Origin: Sphingopyxis sp. MWB1
GTDB taxonomy: Bacteria; Pseudomonadota; Alphaproteobacteria; Sphingomonadales; Sphingomonadaceae
DNA length: 64,000 nt
Direction: 5' to 3'
Assembly (NCBI RefSeq): GCF_000763945.1
Contig: NZ_JQFJ01000002.1
Location: 62,001 to 126,000, forward strand
Both the position numbers and the translations under genes were made by a program. Positions 8,220 to 17,817 of this stretch are shown here, in pieces (positions within the stretch are counted from its first letter, which is position 1; each line of letters opens with the position of its first letter). The notes below the pieces were generated by a model, which saw only the letters and a list, made by a program, of their open reading frames with translations, was not told the origin of the DNA and ran no database searches.

Positions 8220-9539
8220 ATGGCGCAATATCGCCGCTTGCCAATCCGTCATCACGCCCTAAAGGTCGCGGACGATGAAATTCTGCCTGCCTGGGGGGTG
8301 CCGGTGGCCTTGATCGCGCTGGTCGGCGCCAGTGAAATATTGCCTGACGGCGGTTTGCGCGCGCTTGTCCATGTGGCGGGCGAGGCGCTGATCGAGCGCC
8401 AGGCGGTGCGGCTCGCCGATGCGGGGGTCACCCATATGCTTGTCGCCGTGGGGACGGTGCCGGGCGAATTGCTTGCGACGTGCGACCGCATCCAGCGGCG
8501 CGGCATGAAGGTGACGCCGGTGCGGACCGCCGCCGATGTTGCCGCGGTGGTCAGCGCCGACGACCAATTGCTGCTCGTCGCCGACGGGCTGCGCGCCGGC
8601 GGCACCCATTATGCCGCCATCGCCAAAAGCGCCGCACCCGCCATATTGGTGACCGGCGATACGCTGTTGACCCAGGGATTTGAGCGGATTGACGCGACGC
8701 GGCGCTGGGGCGGGCTGGCCAGCGTGTCGGGGCAGATGGTCGCTGACCTGGCCGCCATGCCGGGCGAGTGGGACATGATGCTGACCCTGCTGCGCCTTGC
8801 GGTGCAGGCCAGCGCGCGGCGCCTCTATTGCGAACCCGCCCTGTTCGAACAGGGGGAGATTGCGATTGTCACCGACCGGCCGACGGCGGTGCTGATCGAG
8901 CAATCGAGCCTGCAACAGGTCGAATATGGCGGCATGGGGCTGGGCCGGTCGGCGGTGATGATGCCGCTGGTGCGGCTGATGGGGCCGGTGCTGGTGAAAT
9001 CACCCGCCACCGCGCGCTATCTGCCGTGGATTACCGGGCTTTTGTGGATCATCGTCGCGCTACTCGCGGCCAGCGGGCTGGCGGCGGCGGGGGCGTTGGT
9101 CGCGATTGTCGCCGGGTTGGGGCTGGCGGCGATGCGTTTCCTCTCGTCCTTTCGCGCCGAAAGTGCGCGGCAGGACCGGATACGCCACTGGATTCGCCGT
9201 TTTTCCTGGCTGCTCTTGGGCAGCTTTCCCTGGCTGCTGTCGCTCGGCGGGCCCGCACATAAAATGCCGCCTTTTGCCGAGGCGGCGCTTGCGCCTTGTC
9301 TGGCGGCAACCATATTGCTCGCGCGTGCCCTCTATGAGGATGGCGGAGAGAAAAGGCGCTTTCATTGGCTGCTCCCCGATGCCGATCAGGCCTGGCTGAT
9401 GCTGGCGCCCGCGCTGCTGTTCGGGCTGGCGCCGCTGATGTTCGCCATATTGCCGCTGCTCGCGCTGCTCCAGATTTTGCTGTGGCAGCGGCTCGCACGC
9501 CGTCCCGATCCCGAAATTGCGAAGAACAGCAAGGTTTAG
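8220..9539 (+). CDS. Conserved membrane protein with nucleotidyltransferase-like N-terminal half
   Basis: About 439 residues, not assigned to a named family. The N-terminal half (roughly 40-260) reads like a sugar-nucleotidyltransferase fold without its signature: LVHVAGEALIERQAVRLADAG resembles the substrate loop and helix of such enzymes, followed by MLVAVG and DDQLLLVADGL. The GxGTR loop expected at the N-terminus is missing. The C-terminal half holds four or more membrane segments (LPWITGLLWIIVALLAA, LVAIVAGLGLAAM, WLLLGSFPWLLSL, AWLMLAPALLFGLAPLMFA, ILPLLALLQILLW). The ATG at 8220 is chosen because the region upstream is the gyrA promoter side. The layout recalls fused nucleotidyl- and CDP-alcohol transferases, but the CDP-alcohol motif is not visible. 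Function unknown. Confidence 0.65.
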   Translation: MAQYRRLPIRHHALKVADDEILPAWGVPVALIALVGASEILPDGGLRALVHVAGEALIERQAVRLADAGVTHMLVAVGTVPGELLATCDRIQRRGMKVTPVRTAADVAAVVSADDQLLLVADGLRAGGTHYAAIAKSAAPAILVTGDTLLTQGFERIDATRRWGGLASVSGQMVADLAAMPGEWDMMLTLLRLAVQASARRLYCEPALFEQGEIAIVTDRPTAVLIEQSSLQQVEYGGMGLGRSAVMMPLVRLMGPVLVKSPATARYLPWITGLLWIIVALLAASGLAAAGALVAIVAGLGLAAMRFLSSFRAESARQDRIRHWIRRFSWLLLGSFPWLLSLGGPAHKMPPFAEAALAPCLAATILLARALYEDGGEKRRFHWLLPDADQAWLMLAPALLFGLAPLMFAILPLLALLQILLWQRLARRPDPEIAKNSKV

Positions 9540-9575
9540 GCGGCATTAACGCTCGGCTGATAGGGCCAGCATTGC

Positions 9576-10499
9576 ATGAGTGAGATTCTCGCCCCGACCG
9601 GCATGGATATGCCGTCGCCGACCCTGTCGGCGCGCCTGCGCGAATTGGGCGATTTTTTTGCCGCGCCGGGGGCGGAACGGCTGACCGAAGAGCAGCGCGC
9701 GCTGTCGCTGGCGATTGCGCGGCGGCTGGTGGCGGCGACTGCGCGGCGGATCGACCGCGATTTCGACAGCGCGGCGCTTTGGACCGACTGGCTATATGGC
9801 GGCCTGCCCGGCGGCGATCGGCTGGCCTATTTCTGCTTTGCGCGCGGCGAAGAACATCGCTGGCGGGCGCGTTCGGCGTGGACGAGCGAGCCGGCCGGGA
9901 GAGCTCCGCCAGCGGAGGCGGAAACACAGCCCGATGCGACGGTCGCACCGCGCGAGGCGGAGCAAAGCGAGGCGGATGAACGCGAGGGGCGCGCCTATCT
10001 GGCGTTGCAAATCGCCCACCGCGCACGCTTCGACGCCGCAGGGCAGCCGACGCTGACCGCGCATGACCTCGACAGCGGCACTTATCGCGCGCTGCTCAAC
10101 GACATGGCCGGATGGCGGCTCGAACGGCTGGGCGGCGACCCGGCATTGGCGCGGCAATTGGGCGACCATGTGCGCGCCGCGCTCGACGAACAGACGGCCG
10201 GGGCGGGCATTGATACCGCGGGCCGCGCCTATCACCAGTTGCTGGTGACGCGGGGGCGGCTGCGCGCGGCCGCCCATGATGCGGCGGAGCGGCATGACTG
10301 GCCCACCCTGATCGCTTTGCTCGCGGCGGCGCGTGACCGGCTCTATGCCGAGACCAGCCTTGCCCTGATATGCGCCGATGGCGACGATCTGGCGCGGCTT
10401 TGTGCGCCGCTGGAACTGGACACAGGCGCTTTGGCACAGGTGGAGGCATCGCTTGCGCGTCTGCCCGCGCGCGCCGTGGGTGCGGGAAGCAGGACATGA
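9576..10499 (+). CDS. Protein of unknown function, coupled to the kinase-like gene
   Basis: A 307-residue soluble protein that I do not recognise. It is mostly helical and Ala/Arg/Leu-rich, without signal peptide or membrane segment. A charged, low-complexity linker (about 103-137, Pro/Ala/Glu-rich) separates an N-terminal segment from a C-terminal helical one. The distribution of Leu-Ala-Arg heptads suggests helical-repeat packing. The stop codon overlaps the ATG of the downstream kinase-like gene by 4 bp (ATGA), so the two proteins are made together and may act together. DUF2336-like helical proteins near sensor kinases in alphaproteobacteria are one comparison to test. Confidence 0.7.
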   Translation: MSEILAPTGMDMPSPTLSARLRELGDFFAAPGAERLTEEQRALSLAIARRLVAATARRIDRDFDSAALWTDWLYGGLPGGDRLAYFCFARGEEHRWRARSAWTSEPAGRAPPAEAETQPDATVAPREAEQSEADEREGRAYLALQIAHRARFDAAGQPTLTAHDLDSGTYRALLNDMAGWRLERLGGDPALARQLGDHVRAALDEQTAGAGIDTAGRAYHQLLVTRGRLRAAAHDAAERHDWPTLIALLAAARDRLYAETSLALICADGDDLARLCAPLELDTGALAQVEASLARLPARAVGAGSRT

Positions 10500-11905
10500 G
10501 CGAACCCCTCATCCGGGGGCGGGTCGACCGCAGCGGCGCGCTGGTTGCCGCCGATGCGCCGCTGCTGCGCTTGCAGGAACGGGCAGGCGCCACCATCGGT
10601 CAACCGCTGGCGCTGCCGCACCTCGCGCGGCTGATCATATTGGCGATGCGGCTCGACCGCGAAATCGCGCGGCCCTTTGTTGCGGCTGATGAGCGCAGCG
10701 ATATTCATGCACTGGTCCATATCCGGCCCGATGCGCGCGGCGCGGACCTTGAAATCAGCGACTGGCAGACCGAACCGTCTCCACCCCCCGTGGCTTCCAG
10801 CGCGGAGGAGAGGGGAGAGGACGGCCCCTTGCCTTCGCCGCAGGATTGGACGTGGGAATGTGACGCGCAGTTGCGTGCGATTGCGCTGCGTGCAGGCGAG
10901 GCGGCGCCGCCGGTTCCGGCCGAATGGGCAGGGCAATCGCTCGCCGAATTATTCGAATTGCAAGCCGACAAGGATGGTCGCTTCCCCTTGTTGCAAGCGC
11001 TGGCGCAGCAGCGCGAATTTGCCGATCAGCATGTACGCGCCGGGGATGATCCGCGCACGCATATGATCCTGTCGGGCGTGCCGCTGTTCGACGCGCGCGG
11101 CGGATTTTCCGGCTTTCGCGGAATCGCGGTGCCCGGCGAGCCACTGGCGCAAAGCCTGTCGCCCGTTGCAGAGGAGGCATCTGCGCCGGTCACCTCCGAT
11201 CCGGCCTTTGGCTCCCTGCCGCTGTCCGATCCCACTTTCGGCCGGCGGATCGACGGCGCGCTGCGCGGGCCGCTCAGCCGCATCATCGCCACCGCTGAGA
11301 CGATTTCGGGGCAGTTCGATGGGCCGATCCGGTCCGACTATGCCCGTTATGCCGGGGATATCGCCCACGCGGCGCGCCATTTGCTGGGGCTGGTCGATGA
11401 TCTGGCGGATCTGCAGAATATCGAACGTCCGGGCTTCAAGGCGGCGGCTGACGAGATTGACCTCGGCGACCTCGCCCGGCGCGCGGTCGGTCTGCTCGGC
11501 ATGAAGGCCGAGGAAAAGGGCATTCGCATCGACGCGCCGAAGACCGACGACAAAATGCCCGCGTTCGGCGAATTTCGCCGGGTGCTGCAGGTGCTGCTCA
11601 ACCTCCTTGGCAATGCCGTGCGCTATTCGCCTGAAAATTCGCAAATATGGATTCGCGTTGATCGTGAGGGGGACCGGGCGATGGTGACCGTCGCCGATCA
11701 GGGGCAGGGAATTGCCGTCGATCAGCAGGATGCGGTCTTCGAAAAATTCGAGCGGCTGGGGCGCACCGACAATAGCGGATCGGGCCTTGGCCTTTATATC
11801 GCGCGTCGTCTGGCGCGCGCCATGGGCGGGGATCTGACCGTCGACAGCGCGCCGGGGCAGGGCGCGCGCTTCACGCTGAGCCTGCCGGCGCGGGATGGGG
11901 AATAG
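10496..11905 (+). CDS. PAS/histidine-kinase-like protein lacking the phospho-acceptor histidine
   Basis: A 469-residue cytosolic protein. Residues of about 140-225 look like a PAS domain (VPLFDARGGFSGFRGI). From about 245 comes a HisKA-like dimerisation helix, then a well-preserved HATPase domain with N box LNLLGNAVRYS, G1 box DQGQGI, F box FEKFER and G2 box GSGLGLYIARR. The H box, normally S-H-E-L-R-x-P-L, reads D-G-A-L-R-G-P-L, so Gly254 (codon 11255-11257, GGC) replaces the histidine. As it stands it should bind ATP but not autophosphorylate at the usual site. No response regulator is adjacent. It may be a scaffold, an ATP-sensing switch or a partner of another kinase. Confidence 0.85.
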   Translation: MSEPLIRGRVDRSGALVAADAPLLRLQERAGATIGQPLALPHLARLIILAMRLDREIARPFVAADERSDIHALVHIRPDARGADLEISDWQTEPSPPPVASSAEERGEDGPLPSPQDWTWECDAQLRAIALRAGEAAPPVPAEWAGQSLAELFELQADKDGRFPLLQALAQQREFADQHVRAGDDPRTHMILSGVPLFDARGGFSGFRGIAVPGEPLAQSLSPVAEEASAPVTSDPAFGSLPLSDPTFGRRIDGALRGPLSRIIATAETISGQFDGPIRSDYARYAGDIAHAARHLLGLVDDLADLQNIERPGFKAAADEIDLGDLARRAVGLLGMKAEEKGIRIDAPKTDDKMPAFGEFRRVLQVLLNLLGNAVRYSPENSQIWIRVDREGDRAMVTVADQGQGIAVDQQDAVFEKFERLGRTDNSGSGLGLYIARRLARAMGGDLTVDSAPGQGARFTLSLPARDGE

Positions 11906-11960
11906 GGGCGCATAGCGGAGTCTTGCGTGAGCGACGTCTGGTCCCGTCCAGAAAAAGGCG

Positions 11961-11985
11961 GGCCCCGGGTCAAGCCCGGGGTGAC
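11961..11985. repeat. CCCCGGGTCAAGCCCGGGGTGAC-type dispersed repeat
   Basis: A short hairpin-forming copy of the ATCAAGTCCGGGGTGA family, lying between the convergent kinase-like gene and gltA. Confidence 0.65.
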
Positions 11986-12018
11986 GGACTGGGCGTAAGC
12001 CCGGATTTTCGCGCAGAA

Positions 12019-12043
12019 AAAAGGGGCCGCTGGGGCCCCTTTT
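12019..12043 (-). terminator. Intrinsic terminator of gltA (probably bidirectional)
   Basis: A perfect 10-bp stem AAAAGGGGCC / GGCCCCTTTT with a 5-base loop, 22 bp past the gltA stop codon. Read on the minus strand it is followed by six consecutive T residues. Read on the plus strand the T-rich tail TTTTCCTTTT can serve the kinase-like gene. It is the clearest intrinsic terminator in the window. Confidence 0.85.
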
Positions 12044-12064
12044 CCTTTTCATGTCTGCAGGCGC

Positions 12065-13351
12065 TTAGCGCTTGTCGACCGGCACGAAGGGACGGTGCGT
12101 CGGGCCGGTGTAAAGCTGGCGCGGGCGACCGATCTTCTGCGCGGGGTCCGAAATCATTTCGTTCCACTGCGCGACCCAGCCGACGGTGCGGGCGAGCGCG
12201 AAGAGAGCGGTGAACATCGTCGTCGGGAAACCGATCGCCGAAAGGATCACGCCCGAATAGAAATCGACATTGGGGAACAGCTTCTTTTCGATGAAATAAT
12301 CATCGTTGAGTGCCATTTCCTCAAGCTGCAGCGCGACTTCGAACACGGGGTCGTTGACCTTGAGCGCGTCGAACACTTCGCGCACCGTTTTTTGCATCAC
12401 CGTCGCGCGCGGGTCGTAATTTTTATAAACGCGGTGGCCAAAGCCCATCAGGCGGAACGGGTCGTCCTTGTCCTTGGCGCGCGCGATATATTCGGGGATG
12501 CGTTCCGGGCGGCCGATTTCGCGCAGCATGTTGAGCGCGGCTTCGTTCGCGCCGCCATGCGCGGGACCCCACAGACAAGCGATGCCCGCCGCGATGCACG
12601 CAAAGGGATTGGCGCCCGACGAGCCCGCGAGGCGGACCGTCGAGGTCGACGCATTTTGCTCATGGTCAGCGTGAAGAATGAAAATCCGGTCCAGCGCCCG
12701 CTCGACGGCGGGGACGACTTCATATTCCTCGGCCGGGACGCCGAAGGTCATACGCAGGAAATTTCCGGTATAGCTGAGGTCGTTGTTCGGATAGATGAAG
12801 GGCTGTCCTACCGAATATTTATACGCCATGGCAGCGATGGTCGGCATTTTCGCGATCAGCCGGTGGCTGGCAATCATCCGCTGGTGCGGATCGTGAATTT
12901 CCGTCGAATCATGGTAGAAGGCCGAGAGAGCGCCGACGACGCCGCACATGATGGCCATCGGGTGCGCGTCGCGGCGGAAACCGCGATAGAAAGTCGCAAG
13001 CTGTTCATGCAGCATGGTGTGGCGGGTGATGGTGCTGTCGAACGAGGCAAGCTCGTCGGCGTTCGGAAGCTCTCCGTTCAAGAGGAGATAGGCGACTTCC
13101 ATGAAGCTCGAATGTTCGGCGAGGTCGCCAATCGCATAGCCGCGGTGAAGAAGAACGCCTTCGTCGCCGTCGATATAGGTGAGTTTCGATTCGCAGCTCG
13201 CGGTCGAGGTGAATCCGGGATCATAGGTGAAGGCACCCGTCTGGCCGTAGAGCTTGCGGATGTCGATGACATCGGGTCCCACCGTTCCCGAGAGGACGGG
13301 GCTGTCGATAGTCTGGTTGCCCAGAGTGATTTTGGCATTTTTCTCGGTCAT
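12065..13351 (-). CDS. gltA: Citrate synthase
   Basis: A 428-residue type II (hexameric, Gram-negative) citrate synthase that condenses oxaloacetate with acetyl-CoA to open the TCA cycle. The catalytic histidines are in [14 protein letters not shown] and [14 protein letters not shown], and the catalytic aspartate lies near [11 protein letters not shown]. The ATG at 13351 is chosen because AGGGG lies 7 bases upstream; longer in-frame starts lack this. It is 37 bp downstream of gltX on the same strand and is likely co-transcribed with it. It ends in a strong terminator. Confidence 0.97.
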   Translation of the reverse strand: MTEKNAKITLGNQTIDSPVLSGTVGPDVIDIRKLYGQTGAFTYDPGFTSTASCESKLTYIDGDEGVLLHRGYAIGDLAEHSSFMEVAYLLLNGELPNADELASFDSTITRHTMLHEQLATFYRGFRRDAHPMAIMCGVVGALSAFYHDSTEIHDPHQRMIASHRLIAKMPTIAAMAYKYSVGQPFIYPNNDLSYTGNFLRMTFGVPAEEYEVVPAVERALDRIFILHADHEQNASTSTVRLAGSSGANPFACIAAGIACLWGPAHGGANEAALNMLREIGRPERIPEYIARAKDKDDPFRLMGFGHRVYKNYDPRATVMQKTVREVFDALKVNDPVFEVALQLEEMALNDDYFIEKKLFPNVDFYSGVILSAIGFPTTMFTALFALARTVGWVAQWNEMISDPAQKIGRPRQLYTGPTHRPFVPVDKR

Positions 13352-13388
13352 ATTCATTCCCCTGATCTGACGGAGGGTGAGACTGTGG

Positions 13389-14867
13389 CTACGCCCCTGC
13401 CGGATAATTGTGCGCTGCGTCAAGTCGCGCCAGGCTGGCCTCGCGCCCCAAGAGGAGCAGCACGTCGAAGATTCCCGGGGAAATACTGCGGCCTGTCAGT
13501 GCCGCGCGCAGCGGCTGGGCCAATTTGCCCAGCCCCAATCCGGCGGCTTCGGCCTCTGCCCGTACCGCTTCTTCGAGCGTTTCGGCAGTCCATTCATCGA
13601 GTCCGCGCAGCCGTTCGGTTGTTGCCGCGAGCAGCCCTTCGGGCGCATTTTGCAGCAATTGCGCGGCTTTTTCTTCCATTTGCAGCGGCAATTGTTCGAA
13701 AAGGAACAAGGCGCCATCGCCAACCTCGATCAGCGTCTTGGCGCGCGGCTTGAGCGCGGCCATGGCGCGAGTGAGGAGCGCCTTTTCTGCATCATCGAGG
13801 CTGCGGCCCAGCTGATTTTCGATCCGCGGGGCGGCGAGCGCGGCGAGACGTGCGTCATCAGCCTCGCGCAGATAATGGCCGTTCAGATTTTCAAGCTTTT
13901 TAAAGTCGAAGCGCGAGGGCGAGCGGCCGACATGGTCGAGGTCGAACCATTCAATCGCCTGGTCGCGGCTGATGATCTCATCATCGCCGTGCCCCCAGCC
14001 GAGGCGGAGGAGATAATTATTCACCGCTTCGGGAAGATAGCCCATTTCGTCGCGATAGGCATCGACGCCGAGCGCGCCATGGCGTTTCGACAGCTTGGCG
14101 CCGTCGGCGCCGTGGATCAGCGGGACATGGGCATAAACGGGTTCGGCCCAGCCCATCGCGCGCAGCAGCGCAATCTGGCGAAAGGCGTTGTTGAGATGAT
14201 CATCGCCGCGAATGACATGGGTGACGCCCATGTCATGATCATCGACGACGACGCTGAGCATATAGGTGGGGGTGCCGTCGCTGCGTAGCAGGATGAAATC
14301 GTCGAGTTCGGCATTTTGCACCGTCACCTCGCCCTGCACCCGGTCGCGGATCGTCGTCGCACCATCCTGCGGCGCGCGCAGGCGCACCACATGCGGCGCG
14401 GCGGGGTCGCCGTCGCTCCGGTCGCGCCACGGGCTGCGGACGCGGAAGGGCAGGCGCTTTTCCTGCGCCTCTGCCCGCATTGCGGCGAGTTCATCCTGCG
14501 TCAGATAACAGCGATAGGCCGCGCCCTTTTCGAGCAAGGCGGCTGCCACCTCGGCATGGCGGGGTGCGCGGGCGAATTGGAAGACGGTGTCGCCGTCCCA
14601 GTCGAGATCGAGCCAGCGCATCCCGTCGAGAATCGCTTCAATCGCGTCATCGGTCGAACGCGCGCGGTCGGTGTCCTCGACCCGCAGCAGGAATTTGCCG
14701 CCATGATGGCGCGCGAACAGCCAGTTGAACAGCGCCGTGCGCGCGCCGCCGATATGGAGAAAACCCGTGGGGGAGGGGGCGAAACGGGTCACGACATCGG
14801 CGCCGGTCGCCTCACGCGGTTCTGCAATATTGGTAGGGATTTCAGTTGCCACCGACGGGTCTTTCAC
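13389..14867 (-). CDS. gltX: Glutamyl-tRNA synthetase
   Basis: A 492-residue class I aminoacyl-tRNA synthetase that charges tRNA-Glu. The HIGH motif appears as [15 protein letters not shown] and the KMSKS loop as [11 protein letters not shown]. The C-terminal anticodon-binding half is helical, as in the family, and the length is normal. The predicted start is a GTG at 14867 with no clear ribosome binding site; a second GTG in frame at 14852 is an alternative. The gene lies upstream of gltA and is divergent from comEC. Confidence 0.97.
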   Translation of the reverse strand: MKDPSVATEIPTNIAEPREATGADVVTRFAPSPTGFLHIGGARTALFNWLFARHHGGKFLLRVEDTDRARSTDDAIEAILDGMRWLDLDWDGDTVFQFARAPRHAEVAAALLEKGAAYRCYLTQDELAAMRAEAQEKRLPFRVRSPWRDRSDGDPAAPHVVRLRAPQDGATTIRDRVQGEVTVQNAELDDFILLRSDGTPTYMLSVVVDDHDMGVTHVIRGDDHLNNAFRQIALLRAMGWAEPVYAHVPLIHGADGAKLSKRHGALGVDAYRDEMGYLPEAVNNYLLRLGWGHGDDEIISRDQAIEWFDLDHVGRSPSRFDFKKLENLNGHYLREADDARLAALAAPRIENQLGRSLDDAEKALLTRAMAALKPRAKTLIEVGDGALFLFEQLPLQMEEKAAQLLQNAPEGLLAATTERLRGLDEWTAETLEEAVRAEAEAAGLGLGKLAQPLRAALTGRSISPGIFDVLLLLGREASLARLDAAHNYPAGA

Positions 14868-14925
14868 TCAGTTTGAAAATTCCGGCCAATCTGGGCGCCG
14901 GAAAGGGATCGGGGCAGCCCCTAGC

Positions 14926-17112
14926 ATGGCGACAAGGCAGCTTCAAACGCCCATTCGCGCGCGGGCGGCGCAAGCGCGCGCGCGCATGGTCGCGCGCGTT
15001 CTGGACGCGCTGGAGGCGCGACTGGAGCGCGAGCGCGAACGCATCGGCCTGTGGCTGCCAATTGCGCTGGGCGCGGGGATCACGGCCTGGCTCGCGCTGC
15101 CCACGCGCACGGCGTGGATCGGGCTGCTGTTGCTGCTCGGCGCGGGGGTTTGTGCCGGGCTGCTGATCGGCTGGCGGCGGCGCAGCGGGCGAATGCTCGT
15201 CATCGGATGCGCGGCGATGGCGGCGGGATTGCTGCTGATCTGGGGCCGCGCGCTGTGGGTCGCGGCGCCAGTGCTCGCCTGGCCGGTGACGACCGAATTT
15301 TCCGCCGGGGTCGAACGGGTGCAGCCGCTGCCCGCGCGCGGGCAGATACGGCTGTGGCTGCGCCCGATCGCGCGCGCCGACCTGCCGCCGCGCCTGCGGC
15401 TGACCGCGCGCAGCGAACAGGCGGTGGGCATCGTTGCGGGCGAATATATCGGCCTGCGCGCGCGCTTGATGCCGCCGCCATCGGCGAGCCTGCCCGGCGG
15501 ATATGATTTTGCCCAGCGCGCCTGGTTTGACGGGATAGGCGGCGTCGGCACGATTTTCGGCGACATTGCCAGCGCCAAGGGGGCGGGCGCGGCCGAAGCG
15601 CCGCTTCGCGCGCGGCTGAGCGCGCATATCCAGGGCGAGGTGGCGGGGTCGGCGGGCGGGGTCGCATCGGCGCTGGTGACGGGCGACCGGGGCGCGATTG
15701 ACGAGGCCGATGAGGAAGCGATGCGCCGGTCGGGCCTCGCGCATCTGTTGTCGATCAGCGGGCTGCATGTCACCGCGGTCGTGGGCTTTGCGATGTTTTT
15801 CGCGATGCGGTTGCTCGCGCTCAGCCGCCGGCTGGCGCTTGCCGGGCTGGTGCTGCCGCTCGCGGCGGCGGCGGGGGCGCTTGCGGGAGGCGGCTATACC
15901 TTGCTCGCCGGGGCCGAAGTGCCGACCTTGCGGAGTTTTATCGCCGCGACGCTGGTGCTTATCGCCTTTCTGATCGGGCGCGAGGCCTTGACCCTGCGGC
16001 TGGTTGCGGCGGGGGCGCTGATCGTCATGCTCTTCTGGCCCGAGGCACTGGCGGGGCCGAGCTTCCAATTGAGCTTTGCGGCGGTGACGGCGATTATCGC
16101 GCTCCACGAAAGCGCCCCCATGCGCGCCTTTCTGGAGCGGCGGGACGAGGCGCGGATCAAGCGGCTGGGGCGCGGCATTGCCGGGCTGTTCGCGACCGGC
16201 GCGGTCGTCGAGATTGCGCTGACCCCGATTGCGCTTTTTCATTTCCACAAGGCAGGGCTTTATGGCGCGCTCGCCAATATCATCGCCATTCCGCTCACCA
16301 CCTTTGTCATCATGCCCGCCGAGGCGCTCGCGCTGCTGTTCGATGCGGCGGGGCTGGGCGCGCCCTTCTGGTGGGTGGCGGAAACTGCGCTCAACCTGCT
16401 CATCATGCTGGCGCATGGCGTCGCGGGGGCGCCGGGCGCGGTGACGACGCTGCCGAGCTTTCCGCCCTGGGGCTTTGCGCTGACGATCGGGGGCGGACTG
16501 TGGATGTTGTTATGGCGAAGCGGCTGGCGCTGGTGGGGCGCGGGGCCGCTCGTCCTGGGCATGGGCGCGCTGCTGCTACAGCCGCGCCCCGATCTGCTCG
16601 TCACGGGCGACGGGCGGCATATTGCCGCGGCGCAGCCCGATGGCAGCTATGCGATGCTGCGTGCGCGGGCGGGCGATTATGTGCGAAGCGCCATGGCCGA
16701 GACCGCCGGGATCGACACACCGCTGACGGCGCTGGCCGAGCTTTCCCATGCCGAATGCAACCGTGATCTTTGCCGCTGGGCGCAGCGAAGCGGGGCGGGG
16801 GAGGCGGCGGAGAATGCGCGCATCATCCTTGTCGCCCATGGCCGCGACCGGATGGAGGCGGAGGATATGGCGGCGGCCTGCGCCGCGGCCGATGTGGTGA
16901 TCAGCGAACGCTGGCTGCCGCGATCGTGCCGCGCGCGCTGGCTGACCATCGACCGCGACAGCCTCGCGGAAACGGGCGGCCTTTTATTTTATCTGGGCGC
17001 GACGCCGCGGGTCGTCGCGGCGCACCGGGTGCGCGACGATCATCCGTGGCGCAACCCCCAGCAACTTAGTGGTAACGACGAAGCAGTCCCGAAAGCCGAC
17101 CTTGCACCATGA
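14926..17112 (+). CDS. comEC: ComEC/Rec2-family DNA-uptake channel protein
   Basis: A protein of about 728 residues in the inner membrane, related to the channel that brings single-stranded DNA into the cytoplasm during natural transformation. A basic N-terminal region and two or three membrane segments precede a DUF4131-like periplasmic part. The competence domain follows, with its hallmark [18 protein letters not shown] and multiple membrane helices. The last 170 residues correspond to the metallo-beta-lactamase-like tail but lack an obvious HxHxDH motif. The ATG at 14926 is preferred because longer frames run into the gltX promoter side. Its last 47 bp overlap the 3' end of lexA on the opposite strand. 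Whether the organism is transformable is unknown. Confidence 0.9.
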   Translation: MATRQLQTPIRARAAQARARMVARVLDALEARLERERERIGLWLPIALGAGITAWLALPTRTAWIGLLLLLGAGVCAGLLIGWRRRSGRMLVIGCAAMAAGLLLIWGRALWVAAPVLAWPVTTEFSAGVERVQPLPARGQIRLWLRPIARADLPPRLRLTARSEQAVGIVAGEYIGLRARLMPPPSASLPGGYDFAQRAWFDGIGGVGTIFGDIASAKGAGAAEAPLRARLSAHIQGEVAGSAGGVASALVTGDRGAIDEADEEAMRRSGLAHLLSISGLHVTAVVGFAMFFAMRLLALSRRLALAGLVLPLAAAAGALAGGGYTLLAGAEVPTLRSFIAATLVLIAFLIGREALTLRLVAAGALIVMLFWPEALAGPSFQLSFAAVTAIIALHESAPMRAFLERRDEARIKRLGRGIAGLFATGAVVEIALTPIALFHFHKAGLYGALANIIAIPLTTFVIMPAEALALLFDAAGLGAPFWWVAETALNLLIMLAHGVAGAPGAVTTLPSFPPWGFALTIGGGLWMLLWRSGWRWWGAGPLVLGMGALLLQPRPDLLVTGDGRHIAAAQPDGSYAMLRARAGDYVRSAMAETAGIDTPLTALAELSHAECNRDLCRWAQRSGAGEAAENARIILVAHGRDRMEAEDMAAACAAADVVISERWLPRSCRARWLTIDRDSLAETGGLLFYLGATPRVVAAHRVRDDHPWRNPQQLSGNDEAVPKADLAP

Positions 17113-17752
17113 CGCGTTCGGCGGGGTAGCGCTGCGGCTCATAGGCGCTGTTGGCGGGATCGAGCCGGATCATCGCGCCTTCGCGGCGGAAATATTTGAG
17201 CGTGGCATTTTCGCCATCGACGAGCGCGACGACAATTTCCCCCTCGCGCGCGGTATCGGCCTTTTGAATCAGCGCATAATCGCCGTCGAGAATCCCCGCC
17301 TCGACCATCGAATCGCCCGATACTTCGAGCGCATAATGGTCGCCCGAGCCGAGCAGCGCGGCGGGAACCGAAAGCTGTTCATGATCTTCAAACGCCTCAA
17401 TCGGCACGCCAGCGGCGATTTTTCCGTGCAGCGGCACTTCAATAATATCATTCGCCGCCACGGGGCGCAGCGCGGGCGCGGGCTTGCGGAGCGGGACGAT
17501 ATTGTCGCTGCCGCCAGCCGGGGCAGGAGCTTTTGCTGCGTCGGGGAGCTTCAGCACCTCCAGCGCGCGGGCGCGATTGGGCAGGCGGCGGAGAAAGCCG
17601 CGTTCTTCCAAAGCGCTGATCAAACGGTGAATCCCCGATTTGGATTTCAGCCCCAGCGCTTCCTTCATTTCCTCAAACGAAGGCGAAATGCCGCTGTCGT
17701 CGAGCTTTTGCTGGATGAAGCGGAGCAGCTCATGCTGCTTGGCGGTCAACAT
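17066..17752 (-). CDS. lexA: LexA repressor
   Basis: A 228-residue SOS repressor and self-cleaving serine protease. An N-terminal winged-helix DNA-binding domain (1-65) is followed by an Ala/Pro-rich linker of unusual length (70-100) and the S24 protease domain. The scissile Ala114-Gly115 is in KIAAGVPIE, the nucleophile Ser148 in SGDSMVEAG, and the general base Lys186 in [14 protein letters not shown]7-GAAC SOS box 38 bp upstream shows autoregulation. It lies downstream of moeA, but the box and a 65-bp gap give it its own promoter. Its 3' end overlaps comEC by 47 bp, tail to tail. Confidence 0.97.
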   Translation of the reverse strand: MLTAKQHELLRFIQQKLDDSGISPSFEEMKEALGLKSKSGIHRLISALEERGFLRRLPNRARALEVLKLPDAAKAPAPAGGSDNIVPLRKPAPALRPVAANDIIEVPLHGKIAAGVPIEAFEDHEQLSVPAALLGSGDHYALEVSGDSMVEAGILDGDYALIQKADTAREGEIVVALVDGENATLKYFRREGAMIRLDPANSAYEPQRYPAERVMVQGRLSGLLRRYH

Positions 17753-17789
17753 TGGTCGTTCTCCACGATGCCATTACCGGACATAAGGG

Positions 17790-17804
17790 GAACGATAGTG
17801 GAAC
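17790..17804 (-). promoter_or_regulatory. SOS box (LexA operator) of lexA
   Basis: GAAC-GATAGTG-GAAC on the plus strand, that is GTTC-N7-GTTC read towards lexA. This is the direct-repeat LexA site established for alphaproteobacteria, 38 bp upstream of the lexA start codon. Both half-sites are perfect. Confidence 0.9.
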
Positions 17805-17817
17805 GAAGCGCGATTTG

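Noticed and set aside
12095..13753. A 552-codon frame antisense to gltA and gltX
   Set aside because: Same codon-bias artefact; the opposite strand has two intact, motif-rich genes.
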